A stretch of DNA of 64,000 nt. Source: Kitasatospora phosalacinea (lineage in GTDB: Bacteria; Actinomycetota; Actinomycetes; Streptomycetales; Streptomycetaceae). Both the position numbers and the translations under genes were made by a program. The notes under the pieces were generated by a model, which saw nothing but the letters and a program-made list of their open reading frames with translations, had not been told where the DNA came from and did not search any database. Below are positions 58,356-64,000 of the stretch, piece by piece. Positions within the stretch are counted from its first letter, which is position 1, and the number at the start of each line of letters is the position of its first letter. The stretch is taken from positions 1-64,000 of the forward strand of contig NZ_BSSA01000011.1 in the NCBI RefSeq assembly GCF_030268885.1. The letters are read 5' to 3'.

Positions 58356-58377
58356 GTTTGACTAAACGATTGCTTTA
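58356..58377. promoter_or_regulatory. AT-rich inverted repeats upstream of the glycosidase
   Basis: GTTT-GACT-AAAC (58356-58367) overlaps TAAA-CGATTGC-TTTA (58363-58377), which also contains the mug stop codon. The unusually low GC in this 25-bp patch and its position about 60-80 bp upstream of the glycosidase start suggest an operator or promoter. It does not match the CebR consensus. Confidence 0.3.
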
Positions 58378-58971
58378 CGATCCCTCGCGCTCCAGGTGCT
58401 CGCGCAGGGCCCGGAACTCGGCGGCGAGCCCGTCCAGCGTGTAGTGCGCGTTCAGCCCGCTCGGGTTCGGCAGCAGCCACACCTCGGTGCCGCCGACCGG
58501 CTCCGGCTGCGGACCGACCGTCGCCCGCGGCCGACCGAAGGCCGCCCGGTACGCCCCGATCCCGAGCACCGCCAGCACCCGCGGCCGCAGTTGCCGCACC
58601 CGCGCCGCCAGCGCCAGCCCGCCCTCCCGGTACTCCTCGGCGGTCAGCTCGGCCGCCTTCGCGGTGGTCCGCGCCACCACGTTGGTGATGCCCAGCCCGT
58701 AGTCGAGCAGCTCCCGCTGCTCGGCCGGCCGCAACTGCCGCGGCGTGAAGCCGGACCGGTGCAGGGCCGGCCAGAACCGGTTGCCCGGGCGGGCGAAGTG
58801 CTGGCCGGTGGCGCCCGACCACAGGCCGGGGTTGATCCCGCAGAACAGCACCCGGAGGCCGGGCGCGGCCACGTCCTCGATGGTGGTGTCCTGGGCGGCG
58901 GCGAGCTGTTCGGGCGTGGGCCTGGCGCCGGTGGCCGGGCGCTGCGGCGGGGTACGGGTCACCCCGTCCAC
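58375..58971 (-). CDS. mug: G/U mismatch-specific DNA glycosylase (Mug-type)
   Basis: The 198-residue protein shows the Mug/TDG motifs GINPGLWSGATGQHFARPGNRFWPAL (N-type catalytic loop) and LLPNPSGLNAHY, with AVLGIGAYR between. It excises uracil or thymine mispaired with G in base excision repair. A 20-residue polar N-terminal tail precedes the domain. It ends at TAA 58375-58377, near the glycosidase promoter. Confidence 0.94.
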   Translation of the reverse strand: MDGVTRTPPQRPATGARPTPEQLAAAQDTTIEDVAAPGLRVLFCGINPGLWSGATGQHFARPGNRFWPALHRSGFTPRQLRPAEQRELLDYGLGITNVVARTTAKAAELTAEEYREGGLALAARVRQLRPRVLAVLGIGAYRAAFGRPRATVGPQPEPVGGTEVWLLPNPSGLNAHYTLDGLAAEFRALREHLEREGS

Positions 58972-59152
58972 TCTGCCGTACCGGACGGGCGCGCGTGCGA
59001 CACCGGGCGCCTGCGAACCGTTTCCGGTCCCACCGTGACGAAAGGCCGTTTCGGCAGCTCGGGGGCGGTGCGGCCGATGTCCGGCATATCGGATGGATAG
59101 TCAGTTCGATTGTTTTCCTGACCTGATGACTTCCCGGGCGGAGAATGGGGCG

Positions 59153-59617
59153 GTGCCATACGAACTGAACGCGCTGATCGCAGCCGAGGAACTGATCGCC
59201 GTGGTGACGGCCGAGGTCCCGCTCGCGCGCTCCACGCTCCTGCCGCACGGCCTGGCGCTCGTCCCGATGACCGACGAACTCCACGACGCGCTCCAACACC
59301 CGTCCAACGCGCCGGACTTCGGCTTCAAGCGGTTCCCCTCCGGCTTCGCCCTCCGGATCGCGGGCTGGTCCAAGGCCGCCCCCATCGCCTACGCCGAGTC
59401 CGACGACGAGCACCCCGCCGGACGGCGCGCCGCCCTCTGGTACGACGGCCGGATCACCCTCGGCCCGCTCGCCCCCGCTGACGGCGCCCCGATCGACCGC
59501 GTCCTGCGCGCCCTCGGCGCCACCGACGCCACCGCGCCGGAGATCGCCGCCGCCGTCGACGCGCACCGCCGCCGACCGACCGGAGCCGCCGGGGCCACCG
59601 GGACCGCCGAGGGCTGA
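59153..59617 (+). CDS. Hypothetical protein, 154 aa
   Basis: I do not recognise this family. The protein starts VPYELNALIAAEELIAVVTAEVPLARSTLLPHGLALVPMTDELHDALQ and includes GFKRFPSGFALRIAGWSKAAPIAYAESDDEHPAGRRAALWYDGRI, giving a globular impression, with an Ala/Thr-rich tail. GTG 59153 is chosen since GGAG lies about nine bases upstream; ATG 59126 is an alternative. An 11-mer ATGTCCGGCAT, also found upstream of the lysR gene, lies about 70 bp upstream. Confidence 0.7.
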   Translation: MPYELNALIAAEELIAVVTAEVPLARSTLLPHGLALVPMTDELHDALQHPSNAPDFGFKRFPSGFALRIAGWSKAAPIAYAESDDEHPAGRRAALWYDGRITLGPLAPADGAPIDRVLRALGATDATAPEIAAAVDAHRRRPTGAAGATGTAEG

Positions 59618-59734
59618 CCCGGACCGGGCCGCGCACCATTCGGCTTACGAGCGGTGGCCGCGCACTTTCGGGTGGCTCACCGTGTGGGTGCAGGCGAAAC
59701 GCCTGAACTCCCCCCGAAAGGAACGGCTTTACCC

Positions 59735-60193
59735 ATGCGTGCCCACTGGCCGGCCGTCGCGCTGACCGTCGCCCTCACCCTCGGCACGGTCACCCTGGCG
59801 ACCGCCGCCCCCGCGTCCGCTGCCGACCCCGCCGACGCCTTCCGCACCCGTCCCGCCCCCGCGGCCCCCGCCGCCGTCCGGCCCGTTCCGCTGCCGCCGC
59901 TGCCGGTCACGGCCCCGGTGCTGCCCGCGGCCCCGGCGGCCTCCGCGGTTCCCGCCGCGCCCGCCGCGCCCGCCGCGCTCGACGTCCCGGGGCTGCTCGG
60001 CACCGTCACCGGCCTGCTCACCACCCTCACCGGGCTGCTCGGCACCGCCACCGGCACCCCGAGCGCCCTCGCCCTGCCCGACACCGGCGCGATCCGGCAC
60101 CTGATCGACCAGCTCACCGCCGTCCTTCAGGGCCTGCCCGGCAGCCTCCCCATCACCACCCCGCCCGGCGCCCTCCCCGCCCTCCAGCGGTAG
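59735..60193 (+). CDS. Secreted Ala/Pro-rich protein of unknown function
   Basis: The 152-residue protein has a clear Sec signal peptide (MRAHWPAVALTVALTLGTVTLATAAPASA, cut after about residue 29), then an Ala/Pro/Val low-complexity stretch, then two near-repeats LLGTVTGLLTTLTGLLGTATG and a Pro/Leu-rich end. No cysteines are seen. Such short, hydrophobic secreted proteins are common in streptomycetes; it might be surface-associated, but this is a guess. AAAGGAACGG upstream fixes ATG 59735. Confidence 0.75.
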   Translation: MRAHWPAVALTVALTLGTVTLATAAPASAADPADAFRTRPAPAAPAAVRPVPLPPLPVTAPVLPAAPAASAVPAAPAAPAALDVPGLLGTVTGLLTTLTGLLGTATGTPSALALPDTGAIRHLIDQLTAVLQGLPGSLPITTPPGALPALQR

Positions 60194-60221
60194 GTCGACC
60201 CGCCCCGGGGCGGAACGGGAA

Positions 60222-60278
60222 GGGCGGTGGTGCGGGGGAGGCGCCCGGGGACCAGGCGCCGCGCCCGCACCACCGCCC
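60222..60278. terminator. Bidirectional terminator
   Basis: GGGCGGTGGTGCGGG (60222-60236) and CCCGCACCACCGCCC (60264-60278) are a perfect 15-bp inverted repeat; the interior GGCGCC pairs extend the structure. It lies between the secreted-protein gene and the converging YajQ gene. Confidence 0.85.
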
Positions 60279-60301
60279 TCCCCGGCGGGGCCGCCCGCGG
60301 A

Positions 60302-60790
60302 TCAGCGGTAGTTCACGAACTGGATCGCGAAGTCCAGGTCCTTGCCCTTGAGCAGGGCCTGCACGGCCTGCAGGTCGTCGCGCGACTTCGAGCTGACCCG
60401 CAGCTCGTCGCCCTGGACCTGCGCCTTGACGCCCTTCGGGCCCTCGTCGCGGATGATCTTCGCGACCTTCTTGGCATCCTCGGTGGTGATGCCTTCCTTG
60501 ATGTCGGCGAAGATCTTGTACTCCTTGCCGGACAGCTGCGGCTCCGCCGCGTCCAGCGCCTTCAGCGACAGCCCGCGCTTCACGAACTTGGTCTGCAGCA
60601 CGTCCAGGATCGCCCGGACCCGCTCCTCGCCGTTGGCCTTCATCTCGATCTTCTCGCCGGACCGCTTGATCTCGGCACCCACGTTCTTGAAGTCGAACCG
60701 GGTGGCGATCTCGCGGGAGGTCTGGTTGATCGCGTTGTCGACCTCCTGCCACTCGACCTTCGAGACGATGTCGAAACTGGAGTCGGCCAT
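60302..60790 (-). CDS. YajQ-family nucleotide-binding protein
   Basis: The 162-residue protein is a clear YajQ homologue: MADSSFDIVSKVEWQEVDNAINQTSREIATRFDFKN at the start, SGEKIEMKANGEERV, and VSSKSRDDLQAVQALLKG-KDLDFAIQFVNYR at the end. YajQ folds as two RNA-binding-like ferredoxin domains and binds nucleotides; some members bind cyclic-di-GMP and act as regulators with LysR-type partners. It is a single-copy gene divergent from tRNA-Tyr and convergent with the secreted-protein gene. Confidence 0.95.
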   Translation of the reverse strand: MADSSFDIVSKVEWQEVDNAINQTSREIATRFDFKNVGAEIKRSGEKIEMKANGEERVRAILDVLQTKFVKRGLSLKALDAAEPQLSGKEYKIFADIKEGITTEDAKKVAKIIRDEGPKGVKAQVQGDELRVSSKSRDDLQAVQALLKGKDLDFAIQFVNYR

Positions 60791-61004
60791 GGGTGTTGGT
60801 CTCCTTGCACTACAGGCTGCACGGTCGCGCCACCCGCCACCGGCGGGCGACGCCCCAGCCTATCCAGCGCTCCGGGCCCCCGCCCGCAACGGCCGCGCGC
60901 CGACCTTGATCACGACGTGACGTAACCGGGTGGCGAACCACCCCCCACCATCGGGTATCGTTTACGACGTCGAACGGGGCAGCGCCCCGCGAGACACCAT
61001 CCCT

Positions 61005-61085
61005 GGCTGGTTGCCCGAGCGGCCAAAGGGAGCAGACTGTAAATCTGTCGCGCAAGCTACGCAGGTTCGAACCCTGCACCAGCCA
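61005..61085 (+). tRNA. tRNA-Tyr (GTA)
   Basis: A class II tRNA: acceptor GGCTGGT pairs with ACCAGCC (61078-61084), discriminator A 61085, T-arm GCAGG-TTCGAAC-CCTGC, anticodon loop CTGTAAA with anticodon GTA, and a long variable arm CGCGCAAGCTACGC, as expected for bacterial tRNA-Tyr. CCA is not encoded. It is followed by a strong terminator. Confidence 0.97.
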
Positions 61086-61097
61086 CCGGATAGTGGA

Positions 61098-61135
61098 GAA
61101 GCCCCCGGGCTGCGGAAACGCAGCCCGGGGGCTTC
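61098..61135 (+). terminator. Terminator after tRNA-Tyr
   Basis: GAAGCCCCCGGGCTGCG and CGCAGCCCGGGGGCTTC make a perfect 17-bp stem with a GAAA loop followed by TTCG; it also serves the converging amidohydrolase gene. Confidence 0.93.
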
Positions 61136-61172
61136 TTCGTCGTGGAGCGCGGCGCCCGCCCGCCGGGGGGTC

Positions 61173-62426
61173 TCAGCCCGGGTGGTTCTGGCGGGGGAGG
61201 GCCAGGGTGACGGTGTCGGCGAACTCGCGGACGGCGCTGGTGCGGGAGACGATGCGGCCGCAGTGGACGACCAGGCGGGAGTGGCCGCCGGAGAGGGCGC
61301 CGGTCAGGCTGTCGCCGCGGACGGCGAGGAGTTCGGCGGGGAAGCCGGCGTCGACCCGGACGGGGGGCAGGCCGAGGGCGGTGCGGGCCTGGGCGGAGAC
61401 CGCGTCGTAGGCGGCCTCGGGGGAGAGCGCGCCGCCCGCGGCGAGCAGGCGGGCGGTGTCCAGCGGGTCGGCCCGGCCGACCGGGTTGGAGGCGTCGCGG
61501 AGGGCGCCGGCGCCGGCCGTGAGGGCGACCCGGGCCTGGGCGAACTCCCGCACCAGGGCCGGGCGCAGGCCGATCGGCCGGTCCTCGAGGCCGGTGCAGC
61601 CGCCGTTCTGCGGCAGGCAGACCACCCGGACGCCCGCGTCGGCCAGCACGTCCGCGCCGCCGGGCGGCAGGGCGCTGCACGGGCCGAGCGCGACCCGGGG
61701 CCGGTGCGGGGCGAGGGCGGCGACCAGGCGGGCGAGCTGGTCCCGGTCGGCGGCGTTGGTGTGCAGGTCGACCGGGCAGTCGGCCTCGGCCGCGGCCTCC
61801 AGCACGGCCCGGACGTAGCCGACCGGGTCCGGGTCCAGGTCGGGGCAGCCGCCGGCCGCGTCCGCACCGAGCTTGAGCGCGTCCCGGAGCAGGGCCCGCC
61901 CGTCCGCCCCGGCCCGGCCGGTGAGCAGCCGGGGCATCGCGACCGCCTGCAGTTCGGCCAGCCCGCGCAGCGACTGGCGGGCGGCGAGGACGGCCTCCAG
62001 CCGGTCCAGCCCGTGCACGTCGCCGATCCGGACGTGGGTGCGCTGGGCGGTGGCCCCGTAGCCGAGCGAGGTCAGCGCGGACTCGGTGGCCCGGCGGACC
62101 AGTTCGGCCGGGCCGTCCTCCTCGGCCGCGGGCGCCGCCGCGGCGAACGCGCTGTCGTAGTGCCCGTGCGGTTCGGCGGGGGCGGGCAGCAGCAGGTAGC
62201 CGGACAGGTCGATCCGGGCGCCGGTGGTGACCGTCGGCTGTCCGGGCATCGCGGGCAGCGGCCCGAGGCTGCCGACCGTGCCGACGGCCTGGATCCGGTC
62301 CCCGCTGGTCCGGACGTCCACCACCCGCCCGTCCAGCAACCGGGCCCCGGTGAGCAGCAGCACCGGCCCGTGTCCGAGCGGGTTGGCGGACGGCGGCGGC
62401 TGGGCGCCCTCGCTGCGTTCGCTCAT
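61173..62426 (-). CDS. Amidohydrolase-family metal hydrolase (cytosine deaminase-like)
   Basis: The 417-residue protein has an amidohydrolase outline: a N-terminal beta-sandwich part (VLLLTGARLLDGRVVDV), then PAPAEPHGHYDSAF in place of the usual HxH metal pair of cytosine deaminase (P-H-x-H-x-D is retained), CPVDLHTNAADRDQL with the metal-binding histidine, and a C-terminal VRGDSLTGALSGGHSRLVVHCGRIV. The Asp-rich region near NVGCADP and GDSLTGAL closes the fold. The substrate is unknown. It stands between tRNA genes. ATG 62426. Confidence 0.88.
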   Translation of the reverse strand: MSERSEGAQPPPSANPLGHGPVLLLTGARLLDGRVVDVRTSGDRIQAVGTVGSLGPLPAMPGQPTVTTGARIDLSGYLLLPAPAEPHGHYDSAFAAAAPAAEEDGPAELVRRATESALTSLGYGATAQRTHVRIGDVHGLDRLEAVLAARQSLRGLAELQAVAMPRLLTGRAGADGRALLRDALKLGADAAGGCPDLDPDPVGYVRAVLEAAAEADCPVDLHTNAADRDQLARLVAALAPHRPRVALGPCSALPPGGADVLADAGVRVVCLPQNGGCTGLEDRPIGLRPALVREFAQARVALTAGAGALRDASNPVGRADPLDTARLLAAGGALSPEAAYDAVSAQARTALGLPPVRVDAGFPAELLAVRGDSLTGALSGGHSRLVVHCGRIVSRTSAVREFADTVTLALPRQNHPG

Positions 62427-62743
62427 CGGCCCGCTCCTCCAGTCCCGTCGACCGCCCGGCGCCCCCCGGGGCCCGGTGCGGGGCGGCGGCCTGCGGCGCG
62501 CCCGCGGGAGGTGGTCCGAGGCCGGGGGTCAGGTGAGAGATCACTGACGGTCGAGCCTAGGCCGCGGGCGGCCGGGACGGTCGGAGGCGGGGTGCCAGGA
62601 CGTGTCGGGCGCGTTCCGGTTGCGGCGGGGGTCGAACGGGTGTCGGGTGACGGACCGTCAGTGCGGGCCCGCCGACCTGCGGAGATCCGCGGCGGATACG
62701 GATTTCACCTCTGGCCCGGAACCGTGTAATCTCTTCCTCGTTC
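62427..62743. other. 317-bp region upstream of tRNA-Thr
   Basis: No gene is supported. The first part should hold the promoter of the amidohydrolase gene; the end holds a good tRNA promoter (62703-62730). The middle is GC-rich with no clear repeat. Confidence 0.5.
62703..62730 (+). promoter_or_regulatory. Candidate promoter for the tRNA-Thr/tRNA-Met/rpmG region
   Basis: TTTCAC (62703-62708), a 16-bp spacer and TGTAAT (62725-62730) lie 14 bp upstream of the tRNA-Thr 5' end, with the start of transcription expected just before 62744. This matches the main sigma-factor pattern well enough to be listed. Confidence 0.55.
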
Positions 62744-62816
62744 GCCCCTATAGCTCAGTCGGTAGAGCGTCTCCATGGTAAGGAGAAGGTCTGCGGTTCG
62801 ATTCCGCATGGGGGCT
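62744..62816 (+). tRNA. tRNA-Thr (GGT)
   Basis: Acceptor GCCCCTA pairs with TGGGGGC (62809-62815; one G-U), D-arm TAGCTCAGTCGGTAGAGC, anticodon stem TCTCC/GGAGA with loop ATGGTAA, anticodon GGT, and T-arm TGCGG-TTCGATT-CCGCA. CCA is not encoded. Confidence 0.97.
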
Positions 62817-62858
62817 CTGGTGAAAGGCTCCTCGCTCCGGCGGGGTTCCGATCATCAA

Positions 62859-62931
62859 AGCGGTGTAGCTCAGTTGGTAGAGCAAGCGGCTCATAATCGC
62901 TGTGTCACCGGTTCAAGTCCGGTCACCGCTA
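62859..62931 (+). tRNA. tRNA-Met (CAT), elongator type
   Basis: Acceptor AGCGGTG pairs fully with CACCGCT (62924-62930), so it lacks the unpaired 1-72 position of initiator tRNA. Anticodon loop CTCATAA gives CAT; T-arm ACCGG-TTCAAGT-CCGGT. A tRNA-Ile2 with modified CAT is possible in principle, but this location upstream of rpmG is, from memory, the elongator Met in Streptomyces. Confidence 0.93.
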
Positions 62932-62943
62932 CCCCGCGTAGTC

Positions 62944-62966
62944 GATCGGGGGGATGACTCCCGATC
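62944..62966 (+). terminator. Weak hairpin after tRNA-Met
   Basis: GATCGGG and CCCGATC pair over seven bases with GGGATGACT in the loop, 13 bases after the tRNA. It may be a processing or attenuation signal between the tRNA and rpmG, since it is short. Confidence 0.45.
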
Positions 62967-63014
62967 GGCTACTCTTGTCTGTGTTCTTATTCATTGTCCA
63001 AGGAAGGCACTCCC

Positions 63015-63179
63015 GTGGCTGCCACCGACGTCCGCCCGAAGATCACGCTGGCCTGCGTGGAGTGCAAGGAGCGGAACTACATCACCAAGAAGAACCGGCG
63101 CAACGACCCGGACCGTCTTGAGATGAAGAAGCACTGCCCGCGTTGCAACTCCCACACGGCGCACCGCGAAACCCGTTGA
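63015..63179 (+). CDS. rpmG: 50S ribosomal protein L33
   Basis: The 54-residue protein begins VAATDVRPKITLACVECKERNYITKKNRRN and has two CxxC pairs (CVEC and CPRC), the zinc-binding C+ form of L33. AAGGAAGG precedes GTG 63015 by seven bases. In streptomycetes this gene sits downstream of tRNA-Met and before the fatty-acid dehydratase genes, as here. A strong hairpin closes it. Confidence 0.97.
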   Translation: MAATDVRPKITLACVECKERNYITKKNRRNDPDRLEMKKHCPRCNSHTAHRETR

Positions 63180-63190
63180 CTTTGCCTCGT

Positions 63191-63228
63191 ACTCCAGGCC
63201 GCACCCCGTTCGGGGCGCGGCCTGGAGT
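63191..63228 (+). terminator. Terminator after rpmG
   Basis: ACTCCAGGCCGC and GCGGCCTGGAGT pair, with an inner CCCCG-TT-CGGGG, giving a very stable hairpin starting 11 bases after the rpmG stop. Confidence 0.9.
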
Positions 63229-63273
63229 CGTTTCTGCATGACGGACCGGACGCACCACCAGAGGAGTTGCACC

Positions 63274-63735
63274 ATGCCACTCGACCCCTCGTTCATCGGG
63301 CGGACCTACCCGCCCACCGAGCCGTACGAGGTGGGCCGGGAGAAGATCCGCGAGTTCGCCGCCGCGATCGGTGACGCGAACCCGGCGTACACGGACGCGG
63401 AGGCCGCCAAGGCGCTGGGGCACCCGGACGTCATCGCCCCGCCGACCTTCCCCTTCATGCTGAGCTTCCGGGCCGCCGCGCAGGTGGTCAACGACCCCGA
63501 GCTCGGGCTCGACTACAGCCGGGTCGTGCACGGCGACCAGAAGTTCGCCTACACCCGCCCGGTGCGGGCGGGCGACCGGCTCTCCGTCACGGTCTCGATC
63601 GACGCGATCAAGTCGCTGGCGGGCAACGACGTGCTGACCGTCCGCGGCGAGGTCGAGGACGCCAGCGGCGAGCACGTGGTGACGTCGATCATGACGCTGG
63701 TGGCGCGTGCCGCCGACGAAGCCGGGGAGGAGTGA
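63274..63735 (+). CDS. MaoC-like dehydratase subunit, HadA-type
   Basis: The 153-residue protein starts MPLDPSFIGRTYPPTEPYEVGREKIREFAAAIGDANPAYTD, the N-terminal hot-dog (MaoC) pattern of HadA/HadC-type (3R)-hydroxyacyl-ACP dehydratase subunits. It lacks the catalytic D-x4-H motif seen in the next protein, so it is expected to form a heterodimer with it. GAGGAG precedes ATG 63274. Two bases separate it from the next start, so they are co-translated. It likely acts in fatty-acid elongation. Confidence 0.9.
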   Translation: MPLDPSFIGRTYPPTEPYEVGREKIREFAAAIGDANPAYTDAEAAKALGHPDVIAPPTFPFMLSFRAAAQVVNDPELGLDYSRVVHGDQKFAYTRPVRAGDRLSVTVSIDAIKSLAGNDVLTVRGEVEDASGEHVVTSIMTLVARAADEAGEE

Positions 63736-63737
63736 CC

Positions 63738-64000
63738 GTGGCGGTCCGCTTTGACGAGGTCCAGGTCGGCACCGAGCTGCCGGCGCAGTCCTTCCCGGTG
63801 ACCCGGGCGACGCTGGTGCAGTACGCCGGCGCCTCGGGGGACTTCAACCCGATCCACTGGAACGAGAAGTTCGCCCTGGAGGTCGGCCTCCCGGACGTGA
63901 TCGCGCACGGCATGTTCACCATGGCCGAGGCCGCCCGGGTGGTGACCGACTGGGTCGGCGACCCGGCCGCGGTGGTCGAGTACGGCGTCCGCTTCACCAA
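63738..64000 (+). CDS. MaoC-like dehydratase subunit, HadB-type (cut by window edge)
   Basis: The visible 87 residues begin VAVRFDEVQVGTELPAQSFPVTRATLVQYAGASGDFNPIHWNEKFALEVGLPDVIAHGMFTM. The DFNPIHWNE stretch holds the catalytic Asp and His of MaoC/R-hydratases, so this is the active subunit pairing with the HadA-type protein. GTG 63738 has GGGGAGG seven bases upstream; GTG 63732, overlapping the previous stop, is an alternative. The gene runs out of the window. Confidence 0.9.
   Translation, partial: MAVRFDEVQVGTELPAQSFPVTRATLVQYAGASGDFNPIHWNEKFALEVGLPDVIAHGMFTMAEAARVVTDWVGDPAAVVEYGVRFT

Noticed and set aside
1..64000. Prophage or integrated plasmid in the window
   Set aside because: No integrase, phage structural, replication or partition gene is seen, and the tRNA genes are intact without flanking direct repeats that I could find.

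Overview
This window reads as chromosomal DNA of a high-GC actinomycete, most likely a streptomycete (Streptomyces or Kitasatospora). Supporting signs are the very GC-rich third codon positions, frequent GTG starts, GTGA/ATGA-type stop-start overlaps, the futalosine (Mqn) menaquinone genes, an acyl-CoA carboxylase beta/epsilon pair, system II cytochrome c maturation genes, a second partial nuo cluster, and the tRNA-Tyr, tRNA-Thr, tRNA-Met, rpmG, hydratase order. Function assignments come from reading motifs in the translations; no database search was run.

Layout. Positions 1-3.7 kb hold the tail of a probable IS110-type transposase, a YbhB-like protein, a beta-hydroxyacid dehydrogenase-like enzyme with a divergent LysR regulator, and an unknown gene. 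From 3.9 to 10.5 kb is hemL, a phosphatase, and the resA-ccdA-resB-ccsB cytochrome c cassette, so heme synthesis sits next to heme attachment. From 10.5 to 13.6 kb come a small possible ribbon-helix-helix protein, the acyl-CoA carboxylase epsilon and beta genes, and a small membrane protein. mqnL and mqnP lie at 13.7-16.0 kb, mqnM at 29.6 kb and mqnE at 31.9 kb. Between mqnP and mqnM sits about 13.5 kb of accessory DNA.

The accessory block is the most interesting part. It begins with two overlapping genes (16.1-20.5 kb) that look like a self-contained RNA repair system. The first is an RNA ligase fused to a polynucleotide-kinase-like domain. The second is an 891-residue fusion of an MJ1316/DUF504 domain, an endonuclease/exonuclease/phosphatase domain, a 2H phosphoesterase and a eukaryotic-type poly(A) polymerase-like nucleotidyltransferase. 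Next is a six-gene minus-strand operon (20.7-27.3 kb): GntR regulator, ferredoxin, ABC-type lipoprotein/permease/ATPase, and an AprA/FrdA-like flavoprotein carrying C-terminal HEAT repeats. VOC, MOSC and cyclase genes follow. A perfect 12-bp DasR-type palindrome lies just upstream of the MOSC gene. A 133-bp dispersed element with terminal inverted repeats occurs at 1.14 kb and 20.5 kb, with a shorter relative at 29.5 kb beside mqnM.

From 30.4 to 42.2 kb are an Lrp regulator, a threonine dehydratase-like enzyme, mqnE, an L,D-transpeptidase, a FabH-like synthase, a TetR regulator, a Ser/Thr kinase with a beta-propeller, galE, an HtrA-like lipoprotein protease and a histidine kinase. From 42.5 to 52.1 kb runs a tightly overlapped complex I-like operon, nuoA-B-C-H-I-J-K-L-M-N, lacking D, E, F and G. 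It is followed by htpX and a lone ctaD. Menaquinone synthesis, cytochrome c maturation, the complex I-like enzyme and the oxidase subunit make respiration the common theme of the core genes. The right end holds small membrane proteins, a phosphotransferase, a GH1 glycosidase, mug, a YajQ protein, three tRNAs, rpmG and the start of a HadAB-type dehydratase pair.
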